Assembly (NCBI GenBank): GCA_905397405.1
Contig: CAJPVJ010000566.1
Span: forward strand, 1-23,015
DNA: 23,015 bases
Reading direction: 5' to 3'
DNA from: Oppiella nova
Lineage: Eukaryota; Arthropoda; Arachnida; Sarcoptiformes; Oppiidae
Made by a program: the position numbers and the translations under genes. Positions 8,201 to 19,800 of the stretch are shown in pieces. The notes under the pieces were generated by a model, which had not been told where the DNA came from, made no database searches, and was given only the letters and a program-made list of their open reading frames with translations. Numbering within the stretch: position 1 is the first letter of the stretch; each line of letters opens with the position of its first letter.

Positions 8201-9539
8201 ATGACAACTGCTTTGACTTTTTCGTGTCCGTAATATCGAGTTTGGATTACTTTAGTGCCGCTGAATATAATGTGTTTGAAGTGATGCTTGCGATTGAAGT
8301 CCGTGTGACCGACCGGAAGGGCTGATTTCATGACCGGAACACTCTCTCCCGTTAACATACTTTCGTCGACAATGGCGTTACCGCTAAGGAGTACGACATC
8401 GCAAACCATCTCAAAACCACTTGATGGCAATACTATGACATCTCCAGGCGCTAAATGGTTGGACACTTGTGTTTGATAATTGTCGCCTCCTTTCCAGACC
8501 TCAATCATAGCCTCTCCGCCCACTGTTTGGCGAAGTTTTATCTGATTTCTACGGATTTGAAATGTACTCGACATAAGGGATCCCAAAGACATGGCAAGAA
8601 TGAAACTTCCGTAATAGTAGTACTCATCCAAACACCACAATATGATTGCCGCCAATTGGAAGACATAGAAAGGACTCAACACTTCTTGGTATAGGATTGC
8701 GAACAAAGACTGGACTTTGATTTCAATCTTATTCTCTCCAAACAGAATAGTTCTGACAGAATATATCATACATTTAAGACATACATTCATTTAAGACATA
8801 CCATTCATTTGATATGTTTGTTATTCGATGACTACCTTTGAAACTGTTGTTCATCTGTGAGTCCCTTATGTTGAGTCAAATCCGAGAATAGGATATCTCT
8901 ATCCAAACCATAGATTTTCTCAAACTTAACGGTTCGGTCGCTCCAAAGGTAACGAATCTTCTTGTTTTCAAAGTACCTGAGAGTGTCTGTGCTCTCAAAC
9001 ACACCGTTAGCTTTTGGGGTGACATATTTTTGCTGATCCTTGTCATTCAGTGAAATGACTTTTTCGGTGAAGACCTGATCGTATTTGTCCTGAAATTATC
9101 ACCGAATATACCGTATATTAAGATAATTTTTATACAAAACTCTAATATACAGTAATATTCTATTAGTTTATAATGAATTAAATAAGTATTGAATGAAATG
9201 ATTGTTACATATAAGAGGACATAATCGGCATCAATGGGCGCACATCTGCTATGAGTGCAATACAACCAATAAATGGGTCGCCAAAAGAATACCAATTTTA
9301 GCAAAAAAGCTGTTAATCCCATCGCAATATAAGTGACAAAAACTTTCATCCATGTCCTCTTATAGTAATAGATTTCCTGTTATATTTGAAAAACACAAAA
9401 ACAAACTGAAAACTTGATTGTCTATTGAATTGCCGAATAATACCATTTGTTCATCTTCATCGCCGACATAATCATCAGACGATTTATTACTTGAAGTTTT
9501 GTCAGGAAATTTTGCCTGTGATCCAGCACATTCTTTCAT
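5237..9539 (-). CDS. ATP13A3: P5B-type transport ATPase (ATP13A2/3-like), internal segment missing
   Basis: P5B ATPases are polyamine or cation pumps of late endosomes and lysosomes. Exon segments in transcript order are 9444-9539, 9209-9376, 8836-9089, 7986-8752, 7370-7920, 7049-7306, 6525-6836, 6232-6465, 6093-6165, 5732-6028, 5573-5670, 5426-5512 and 5237-5350. All junctions but one have GT-AG sites and matching phases. Visible features are the hydrophobic N-terminal segment ([18 protein letters not shown]), RYLWSD, the actuator motif TGES (about residue 307), PPELP in membrane span 4 (about 431), the phosphorylation motif DKTGTLTED (about 474), [14 protein letters not shown] and [13 protein letters not shown], then six C-terminal spans. 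The start ATG at 9539 gives a 32-residue hydrophilic leader. The exception is between 7049 (TIDDLSL) and 6836 ([12 protein letters not shown]), where the expected hinge motif V(M/T)xTGDN is absent. About 1103 residues can be assembled, against about 1200 in the family. Confidence 0.9.
6712..6925. repeat. Exact 86-bp tandem duplication inside ATPase exon
   Basis: Positions 6712-6797 recur without change at 6840-6925, an offset of 128 bp. The copy at 6712-6797 lies in the true exon, because its upstream continuation reads [17 protein letters not shown] and fits the family. The other copy is preceded by stop codons. The unshared flanks beyond the repeats are partly reverse complements of each other (TAGCTATCGAT against ATCGATAGCTA), which suggests a faulty join. 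The region lies just where the TGDN-containing segment of the pump should be. Confidence 0.85.
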
Positions 9540-9740
9540 TCCTAACCAGTTTTCTTTAAATTTTCAAAACTTTCATAAAATGTGTGATTTGATCGTCAAA
9601 TCAATGAATAGCAATTACTTGAAGTTTTGTCAGGAAATTTTGCCTGTGATCCAGCACATTCTTTCATTCCTAACCAGTTTTCTTTAAATTTTCAAAACTT
9701 TCATAAAATGTGTGATTTGATCGTCAAATCAATGAATAGC
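9486..9740. repeat. Exact 127-bp tandem duplication at ATPase first exon
   Basis: Positions 9486-9612 are repeated exactly at 9614-9740, separated by one base (9613). The unit covers the ATPase start codon and the first codons ([11 protein letters not shown]) plus upstream sequence. Only the lower-coordinate copy runs on into the rest of exon 1 and the donor at 9443. The other is followed by a stop soon after. A 127-bp overlap with a one-base filler is what untrimmed contig ends from a k=127 assembly would leave. Confidence 0.9.
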
Positions 9741-12700
9741 TAAATGACTGGTTTGTCACTGAGTTTTAAACAAGTGTGAAGACAATGGTTAATCACATCT
9801 ACATTTTGTTTGACGTTATTTCACAAAATCATAATTATTACATAAATAGGCGTTAATAATCTAATAATCTAATAAATGCAACAAATTGTATAAAAATTTA
9901 AGTATCTATTAAACTAATAAAAGTAATAAAACAATTCAAATACAACTTTTAGAGGACAGTCAGTATCAGTAATAAAATTTTAATTCCTTAATTTATAAGT
10001 TAAGACTATTTAATAGTGTAACTTTGATTTGGTTTGATAATCATTTGTTACTTTACATGCAATTCATCCATTCTTGACGTACTCTTAAGAAATGTACTTG
10101 TGGCAATATTGTTATTATGACATTTTATATTCTTTATATTTATGACTATACAGAAATTATTATAAAGTATTTTAAATAATATTTAAAAACTAGTTTATTT
10201 AGTTAAAGTTCATAAACATATTTAATTAATCAAAATTGAATTATTGGAATAGTTGGTTAAGCTAACTTGTTCATATACAGAATTATATTCTGTGCTTTGT
10301 TGTATTCTATTTAAGTTGTAAGTTCAATTATTGCAATATGATAAATTATAATTATAAATATTATATTACTAAAAATAATAACATTAATTTTAAATTTAAT
10401 TTATTGCAAATTAAAAACAAAATAAGCTTTTAATTTATATTCAAGGTTTATCAAGCGCATTTGTCAAACTCATTTATATCCTTTAGAACATTGAAATGAA
10501 TCATAAATTAAAAATGAACCCCAATTAGGATTAAAGCATACATAAGTTATATAACATAACAAATTGACGTATTATACAAGTAAGCAATAAAACAATAATA
10601 AAATAATTATAACATATTATGAAATTAAACGCTATTTAATAAGAAAAATCCAAATAATAAAAGTTTTTATGAATATTTAACAGATTCTGTGATTCTGTAC
10701 GACGACTCAAAGACGACTATTATTGCAAATATAAGATAAAACATATTATAAATTAATAAAATTAAAGGATTTTATAAGAAGAATGTGAAAACAACACTCG
10801 AATCACGTATAAAAATATATATTTCTTAATATTTAAATAGTACTGAAGTTTTATAATTTTTTGTGAATACGGAGTACAAAGAATAAGGGTATTTATGACA
10901 ACTTTACATATTTAACATATTAAAACCTTTAGTTTTCAAACTTTTTTCATTATACTAGTAATATAGTATTTAAATACTTTCATTATAAAACATTATTAAA
11001 CAATTAAATATCCTATAAAAATAGCTTGAAATAAATATACTATAGGGTGTCCCAGCGTATTAGCAGGATTTTAAATTGAATTAAAAAATATTTACAATTA
11101 TATTATTTCAAGAAAAACTATACCAAAATATTGGAAATTTATTAATATTTTATGTACGATTCATACAATATTAATTAATTATCTACCATGGCCATAATTT
11201 TAGTTTTACTGGATGTATGTCTATTTTGCGTAATACCATAGGAATACAACTGTCAGTGAATGCTCGCATCAATTGAAACAATGCTTACGCAAGAAATTCG
11301 CAATTTTTTATGAATAAAAAACAGACATGTATGCAATATAACTATAATTATGACCAGGGTAGACAGTTTATAAATATTTTATGAATCATGCATAAAATAT
11401 TAAGGGACACCCGATATAATTAATTTGAATGTACTAAAAATTTAATCAATCATAATATGGTACTGTATATTATACTGTATTTTTATAAATGAACATACCG
11501 ATTGTTTAGTCACTTGCTCAATTAAAACAAGACTCAATAAAGTATTTGAAATCTTTTGAAATGATTGTCTTTAGCATATACAATTTTTAATGTTATAGAA
11601 ATTGTCATTTACAAAGTTGTTTAAACGCAACTGTTTGAATAATGTACAGTACACTATATTGAATTGTTGTTTGATATACTAACAAGGTTATCCGGAATAA
11701 TTTGCATAAGAATTGAGACAATTGTTTATATTCTAATATATTTTATTTTTGACTCATTTTTGTTACAGATTTTCAAATTGAAATTTCATATAATAGAAGT
11801 CATTAACTAATTAATAATTATAATAAACGATACAATGTAAACAAATCTTATTATAAATTATAAAAATTGGTCTTTAATTGAAAAAATTGTAAACTTTTAA
11901 ATGAATGTTTGATTGAAACGATATCTACTTTTAGTGTAAATAATAGGCACATAAATACAATTCCACACAATTTACTAAACGCTAAATCACTTAATCTTAT
12001 CTAATATTATGATTACACTGAAAGAATTCGTCCATAATTTACATTATTTGCCAACAAATCAATTGTAAGGTAACGCCAGTCGAGTGCCTCGTATCGGATG
12101 TCACACATATTGCCTCATAACTCCTGAATGTGTATAATATTTGACCGCAAATCCAATACAAACATTGAATTTGATGGTCGAGTGAGTGGTTGTTGTCTGA
12201 GAACTCATGAGAGCCTATAGTTTAGGCACTTTTAGGCATCCAATTATTATTAAGTATTAATTATTTACAATCAATGAAACAAATCTTCGATACATTAGTT
12301 GCCATTTGGTTTGCAGGAAGAGTTGGCTCAACATTAATGTCATTAGAGATATACGAAAGAAAAGTTATCAAAACATTTTCATTACAATTATATATTCGGG
12401 TTAATTATATAATCATTAATATATATCAAGAGTTATGTAAATGTGTTTAGTTTACAATGAATTACTCGATTATAACTGACTAGTGTTGCCAACAGTTATT
12501 ACATCTTTTTATGGCAGTTATTAAATACTGGTTGTGTTTGTATTAAATTAATTCAAACTTTAAATCGTATTATAAGCTGTCGTTACATTCAATATAAGTT
12601 ATAAAAAGAGCTAAAGTGTTGTATAAAAAAGAAAAATTAATTGAAAATTTGATTATTAAGTGTTAGATTGAATGGCAGAATGTCTTAACAGTAATAAAAG

Positions 12701-13882
12701 AGCTGTCGTTTTAAGTATAATTCAAATGATTTATTAAATTTCATCTAAAAGTTGCTTTTCGATGCGAACGCATTGTTTGAATGACTTTTATTTGTTAAAT
12801 AAATTAATATAATTTAAGAGATTATCACAAAAAATGCACAAAAAAAGAGAAAATATACTAAAAATAGAAATGCAATGAAGAAGACAATGAAATCACAGAT
12901 CATATTCAGAACTCAACCAAATATAATAGAAATAATTATTACGATATAAACTAAGAAAAAATAAAATCTTTCAAATAATTGGTGGATTAGTTGGCACTCA
13001 ATAGAAGGGCTCGTATTTGGATAGAGAAATGATAGCAACACAAGAGCTGCCGATAAAAGGGTTTAAACTTGAAATGAAGTCCTTTTCAAAAACCACTGGA
13101 ATGTTGAGAAACTGACGGCTCATTCATTCAATGCGTTCGTCCATTGAATGGCTTTTAAAATCACTGATTGATTGAGTGATAAAATGGCAGTTTTTGGGCC
13201 CAATTGTCGGTCGATTGTAGAAATGAATGTATAAATTAATATAAAAGAGTTTTCGACACAATAAATAGACAACCAATTAGTATACAGTTATTAAATATTA
13301 GACGACATTATCACTGAAAATTAGTTGAACTAATAGTTCACGAAATATAATATTCAAAAAGTGTCACAAAATGGTATAATTGATGGCAATTGTGATACAC
13401 ATTATTAGAAAGTGTTGAGCAGTTGGCCGACCATTGCTTAGAGAAGTCTGGCTGTTGTGGTAATTAATGATAATCACAATCGTTAAGCACTGAACACAAA
13501 CTGTTTATGAGTCCAAATCCGTCGCAAACAATTGATTGGAAAATAAGTGCAATAATAACGGCATATAATAATGGGACGGCTCTTAACAGTTCATTCACGT
13601 GATGGTCGAGTCGATTAGGAAGTGATCGCTATTTTCATCAATCATTTTGATTTGATTTCATCTCTTATTTAATGGCATTATTGCAGTATTTTTGCTAAAT
13701 ATTAAAATTTCGTCTAAAATTATAAAAACGTTATTAAGAGACGATTGAGTCATGACTTGTTGTGTGATTCAAGAGTCGGTCGGAAATTAGTTACATCTTA
13801 TGTACAATAAATGGTTGATATTTTGTTGAGATCTGAACATTTGGCTAATATTTATATATATACGTGAGAATGGAGTGCCACT
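9741..13882. other. 4.1-kb gene-free AT-rich region
   Basis: This region lies between the ATPase start and the CadN stop codon, both genes being on the minus strand. No ORF of note, tRNA or rRNA could be recognised. The part near 13882 should be the CadN 3' untranslated region: candidate minus-strand polyadenylation signals are ATTAAA at 13668-13673 and AATAAA at 12787-12792. A slightly less AT-rich patch lies near 12060-12240, without an identified function. A small perfect inverted repeat, CATTCAATG/CATTGAATG, occurs at 13125-13133 and 13142-13150. The end near 9741 should contain the ATPase promoter. A MITE-like element is listed separately. Confidence 0.6.
11041..11417. mobile_element. 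MITE-like element with GGGTGTCCC terminal inverted repeats
   Basis: GGGTGTCCC at 11044-11052 faces GGGACACCC at 11404-11412, with TATA-containing flanks on both sides (ACTATA and GATATA), as expected for a Tc1/mariner-type MITE inserted at TA. A 31-bp block (TTAATATTTTATGTACGATT and onward, from about 11142) recurs in inverted orientation next to the right end (about 11372-11402) with three mismatches, and each block is itself nearly palindromic. There is no coding capacity. The terminal repeats are short and the ends not exactly placed, so the limits are approximate. Confidence 0.5.
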
Positions 13883-16800
13883 TCACTCGTCTTCACTCTC
13901 TCCCTGTCCATACATGGCTGAAAGGGCCGCAAATCTGGGGCCCCAACGGTTCAGAAAATCATAGTCTTGTTCGTTATCATCCATTCCGGACGCAAGAGAG
14001 CTCAATGAGCCGCTCGTACTGCCGCAGCCCTCGTACGCGTAGTTCCGTAAGTCATCGTAAGGGGCTTTGAGTGCAACACAAGCGTTAGATTGCGTTTCAA
14101 ATGAGGCAACTCTCAAGACTTACTGGTATTGGGGTCGTGGTCTGCCTTCTCCAAGTTGTCGCGAATCAGATCTCCAACGTCTCGATTCGGATCAATTGGA
14201 TCTAAATATCAATTTTATTAAACTATTGTCTCACAAAAGATAGCAATAACTGATGCATACATTGTCTCTGTCGCATGTCTTTAATGATTCCGGGCTTATC
14301 TTTGCCAACCATAGCACCGGTGGCCGCGTCGATGGGAATACGAAGAGGTGTTATATCGTAGGCATTCATATCGTCTTCTCCGCCGCCTTTAGAAGACAAC
14401 AAATTATGTGTTAATTTATGAGACATTGACATAACATGAGAAGACATGCCTTCGTCGTCATATGTGATGATATTCTCTCGGATATCGTCGTCCATCTCAT
14501 TACCGAACTTATGGTGCGGACGACGGCTTCTCGTGTAAGCGATTATTACCAAAACCAATACTAAACACAAATATTTAGTTAGTATTTCGTCTATAAGTTT
14601 TGGTTACTCTCCCAATCAAACCCTTCACCATATAATGACTCAATGTTTTTAATTACAAAATACTAAATGCTATCAACACTAGAGTCTAACAATAAATGGT
14701 AAAATTACTGTAGTTTTGAGTAATTCAAAATTAAAACACAAATTCTTACTTAAGTAGAAAATTAATGACAATATAATAATGGCTAAGGCATCGCCTCCTA
14801 AGCCTATTTTAGCATAAGAGGGTCGTATATACGGGCCCTCATCACAGCTACAGTTATCACATCGAAAGCCGTCGAGGGGACAGTCGCACCAATAGCCGCC
14901 CCCACTCTCCACATTGAAGCACTGACCGCCTCTACCGCACGGATGGTAATCGCATTCATTCTTGTCTTCACAGCCGAGTCTATTGCCCGTCATTTGTAGA
15001 CCCGTCGGACAACTGAGTGTTGAATCGCAATACTTATAGATATTTCTCACCTTTTATTCAATTATTTGTTTGTTTGTTATTAGAGATTAAAACCCAAAAC
15101 CGAAAGCTTTACAATTAGTCACGCGTTTGCCGTTAATTGATTAATACATGCATTGAGTCATCAAGTGTTTGATTTGATGTTAGATTTGATGTTAGATTAG
15201 AGAGAATTAGTAGAGAAGGCGTTGAATACTCACTCATAATGTTAACGAGACATATGATAATCATCATAAGGGCAGCGCTCGACAACTGAACCTCTTTTCC
15301 CATTCGCATAGCAGAGCACAGTTCACCAGAAAAGTTTTCCAGACATATACAGTAATATCCCATCCCTTTCTCGAGGTTCATACACGAGCCCCCGTTCTGA
15401 CACGGATTCAATGCCTCGCATTCGTTCAAATCCGTACAGTTCTTGCCGTCATTAGTATTGGTAAACCCGGCCGGACATCTATGTTAGCAATGGTAGCAAA
15501 TGGTAAGACCGCAACCCATAACCCAATCACCATATAAGTCATGCATATATCAGTTCAAAGCAGAGCCCAATTGTTATAGTTTTCATGCAATCATGCAATT
15601 GTTATAGTCGTGTATTGTGTCAATAATAAAGTCTGTGCCATACCTGCACTCGTGGATCATCCAGAGGTCCAAACATTCAAATGGATGGTTACAGTGAATA
15701 CCTTCACACGGATTGTTTGAGGGACAGCCTATTGAGTAAATTTTAAATTATACACTGAAATAAATATTCAAATATTGTTTACAAATGTTTACCATTTAAG
15801 AGATTTCTCCACTCGACGACCGCTGCGTTTTCAGATCCATTTTCCATCGGGAGATACCTGTGATCCAGACGAATGTCATTCATACAGCCCTCTTGGAAGT
15901 CATTGTCCACAACAGTAACACCGGGGCCGACATATTGGACATCTCCTCCGGCGATCACATTCTGTTTCTCGACGGGAAGGAGTTGATGGTAACCCTCATA
16001 GTCTATAATCTCATTGAATCGACGACCGCCGCCGCCATCCAGGGATATGGAGGCAGTGCTGCCGAAGCGTTGGACGTGAACGGTATGCCACTGACCGTCG
16101 CTGACAAACACATACGGCAGCCATAGCTCGCGCTCATCAGAAGACCGCAAATTATTTAAGTTATACTTAAATCGGATTCTCTTGTCTTTGATTTCGAGGA
16201 CACAGTATTCGCGGCCGTGTTTTGAGGCCACGCGGAAGAGTTCGCCGTGTTTTTGACGCGTGCGGAACATAAGCTCGATGTCAGTCTTGTAGGGGTCGGG
16301 CTCGAAGGACAGGGCGTACTTGATATAACTGCTCTGTTGAAACATCTTCGACTGCGTCTCTTTGTCGCACCGCACGCCCCACCAGCCGTTGTCGCACACA
16401 CAACGCGCAGAGTTATAGGTGCCAACGCACTGGCCGTGAAGACATTTCTTGGTGATTGAGTTGGCGTTGCATTGATCGTCAGATGGAGGACATCCCGGTT
16501 CACTCTTTTCCGAGCTTCCGGGTGAACCCAAGTCGTACATCACTGAGTTGTGAATGAAGTTCTTAATGCATCCGTTGAAGCCGTCCTTCGATGGCAAGTA
16601 ATGCCAGTCATAGTAGTTGTCAATCGGTTTGTGGCCCATAAGGACGCCTCCGATTTGAAGCGGAGAATTCACGTTCAGGTACTCATTGAAGCCAACAATT
16701 CGGGTGATATTCTCGCAGCGGGTTCTGTCGATCTTTGGCGGATCCACTTCGTCCACAACAGTTCCCACGCAGTTGTCAATCATAAGTCTGGCCGACTCTT

Positions 16801-19800
16801 TAGTCCAGAATATGTCGACTCTATGCCACTCCCCGTCGTGTAAGTCTCCCGAAGGGTTAAGCGTCAGTTCCGCAGTTCCCGAACCAAAGTCTATCAGAAA
16901 TCGGAGTTTTCCTCTGAAGAGTTCGAGTGAAATGAAGTCCTTTATGGCACGCATTCCCATCACGGGCTCAACGATAGGTCCGTTATAGAAGATGAGACCA
17001 TTGGGTGTTCGGGTCATGAATTCCAGACTCAGATGCGAGTCCTGACACTGTTGTAAGGGTGCAAACCAGGCCCACCCGTCACCCTTGAATGAGCGGACAG
17101 GCATCTGGCACTGCGGGCCGTAGAAGTTTTCGGGACATTTGCAGAGAATTCCAACCGACGAGTCGGTACATCTGCCGCCGTTAAGACAGGGCGCCGGCAT
17201 TTTACGACACGTCTCGGGTTCAGTGAACTCACGGGCACCGCAGACACACTTAGGTCTCGTCGCGACGTTGACGCCCACGAAAGCGGTTCGGTTGGCGTTC
17301 ACGACAATGGGCTGGGGGTTGATCTCCAGAATATTAGTACAACTGTTCTCGCAATTCACGTTCTCGAAGAGGCACTCATCGATTCCCACTAATGTTATGT
17401 TGAGACCGACTTCGTGTTCAATAACTCTGCGATTCAGACTAACGGCTCCGTCGAGGTATACGGACTTCTGATAGGGTGAGCCATGGGCTGCAAATCTGAT
17501 GTCAGTAATGGGAGGTCTTTCTGATTTAGTGATAACACTAAAGACATCCAAATTATTTTTGTCGACTTTCAGCACTTTCGCCAATACATCCTTGAATTTG
17601 TCATACATTGACGGCAATTGTCTCTGTTGTTGATAATTCCAAACACGAATAAAGTCCTCGGCTGTGATACCGGACACTCGTATTGACCCCGAGTTATAGA
17701 TGGCTTCTTCGGGAATCTCTTTGACGACAACCGTTACATTTGTGGGCACTTCTTGCGTGTGTTTGCGATCGTAAACATTAAACTTCAAGAGGTATTCACC
17801 ATTCGTCACGTTCTTCATTGTAATCATTCCGTCATCTGAGTTGAGATCAAACAATGGGTGTCCAGTGTTTCCCTCCCAGAAGAATGTCTTGTCGGGTAAG
17901 TCCCAGTCATCGAGATCTTCGACATGAACTCTGCCGATCTGAGTGGGCGGTGACTGGCCTTTGAAGTTATAGACAAATATGTTTTTGCTTCCGGGATGCA
18001 TACGATTGTCGTTTATATCGCCGATTATAACCGTCAAAGTACTCGTTCCGGTCATCGATGGATAGCCGCTGTCTTTGATAATAATGGGAACCAAATATTC
18101 TTTTTGTGTCTCTCTGTCGAACTTCTCCTTCGACTGAACGATTGCCATCCCGTCCCCATTGGCGCCTTTGGGGTCGTGTTGCACGTCAAAGAACTTTCTG
18201 ATCAGATCGGGAGCGTTGGGATCCATTCTGAATGTAAAGGGCGGACCATTGCCTTTAGACCTGTCGTCATCATCAGTGGCTAAGATCTCTTCCACTTTTC
18301 CGGGAGAGTTGTGTTCAGTTATAACGGGTCTATAATCCTTCAAAAATCGCGGCGCGTTGTCGTTGATATCGCCGACCACTACAGTGAGTGTTGCGGTTGC
18401 AGTGCGCGGGGGAACGCCGTCGTCCACCGCAAGGATCTTCACCTGATGTCTGGGCGTCTCTTCGCGATCGAGCATTCGCTGAATCTTGACGACACCGTTT
18501 TGGTCAATACTGAACTGTCGGCGCTTATCAGACGAGCGATCGATTTGATAGCTGACGCGAGACTTCCCGCCCTGATCTGCATCGGTGGCCAGGAATGTGG
18601 CCAAACTTGTGCCCTCTTTCGAGTCCTCCAGAACTGTCACTTCAATGTTTGGTTTTTCAAACTCCGGTTTGTTATCATTAATGTCACGCAATCTGACGTT
18701 CACTTTGGCGTAATCCACGTGATAGGCGTCCATAGACTCGCCGCCGTTATCACTGACTGATATCGTGATATTAAAGCCAAACCTTTGCTGCAGATCTTCG
18801 TAGTCGAGGGGTTTGGCAACTTTGAGAGAACCGGTGCCGTCGGAGTTGGTAACCATCGTAAACTTGTCCGAACCAAACGCGTTGTCAATCACTTTATAAC
18901 TGAATCGATTGGTTTCGAGCAAATCTCCGTCATTGACAGACACCACCAAAATGGGTACTTCTGGGAGACCGTCGCCTTCCGTCTCATCCACTTCGACGAA
19001 CCAATCCTTTTTAGTGAACTCCGGCGGCATATCATTGATATCCTTAATCTTAATGGTTGCCGTTCCCGTGCCCTTAAGACCTCCGCCATCCATTGCCACC
19101 ACTTTGATGGTGTACTCGGGATTAGTTTCGCGGTCTAAACAGCAAACGGCTGTCGAGATAACACCGGTCTCCTCATCGATAGTGAATATGAGTTCCCCGT
19201 TTTCGTTCACTTGATTTTGTTCGATAGAGTACTTGAGTTTGGCGTGAAGTCCTTCGCTCGGGTCATCGTAATCGGTGGCAGTCATTGTCATGACAGTCAT
19301 GCCTGCCGTTCCGTTTTCGGTTACATTACCCGTGTATATGGAGTATGGAAAGAAGGGCGCGTTATCGTTGATGTCCTTCAGGTTGACCAACACGTCTGCA
19401 TAACCCACTAATCCATTCCCCCCCTCGTCCTCAGCGAATACAGTGAACCGCCACTGAGAGCGACCGGTCGGCAAATCGCGGTCCAGGGGTCGCAATACGT
19501 ATATCTCTCCGGTGGTCGTATTGATGGCAAACTTGCTGTTAGACGGGTCCTCGTCATCAATGCCCTGACCTGTAAGGAAGTAAACGATTTGCTGCGGACG
19601 GTCTCGATCGCCATCGGTTGCCGTCACCTAATCGTACAGTAATTGTGTTATTATTTGAGATCACATATGATTTAAAGGGAAAAGTGAAACATTTAATACA
19701 TTAGTGATTAGCAGTGATAATAAAAACAAAGAATGCAAAAGTGAGTTAAGTTTTGTGAATGACATTATCGTCAAGTTTTGGTCTACTCTTAGGGAACAAT

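Noticed and set aside
8771-8801. Direct repeat CATTTAAGACATAC, two copies 17 bp apart, in an ATPase intron
   Set aside because: It is short and local, readily explained by slippage near the splice acceptor, and has no further structure.
9499-9687. Plus-strand 62-codon ORF
   Set aside because: It spans the exact 127-bp duplication and lies opposite the ATPase first exon, so it is an artefact.
9741-13882. Hidden genes, CRISPR-like arrays, tRNA or rRNA in the large AT-rich region
   Set aside because: No regular spaced repeats, no tRNA box motifs and no conserved coding patterns could be seen on either strand.
14116-14570. CadN reading frames running past the chosen splice sites (for example QRQCMHQ and FVRQ ends)
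   Set aside because: They run into intron sequence; phases and conserved tail motifs fit only the spliced model.
15860-19411. Many plus-strand ORFs of 60 to 149 codons
   Set aside because: They are antisense shadows of the long CadN exon; none resembles a known protein.
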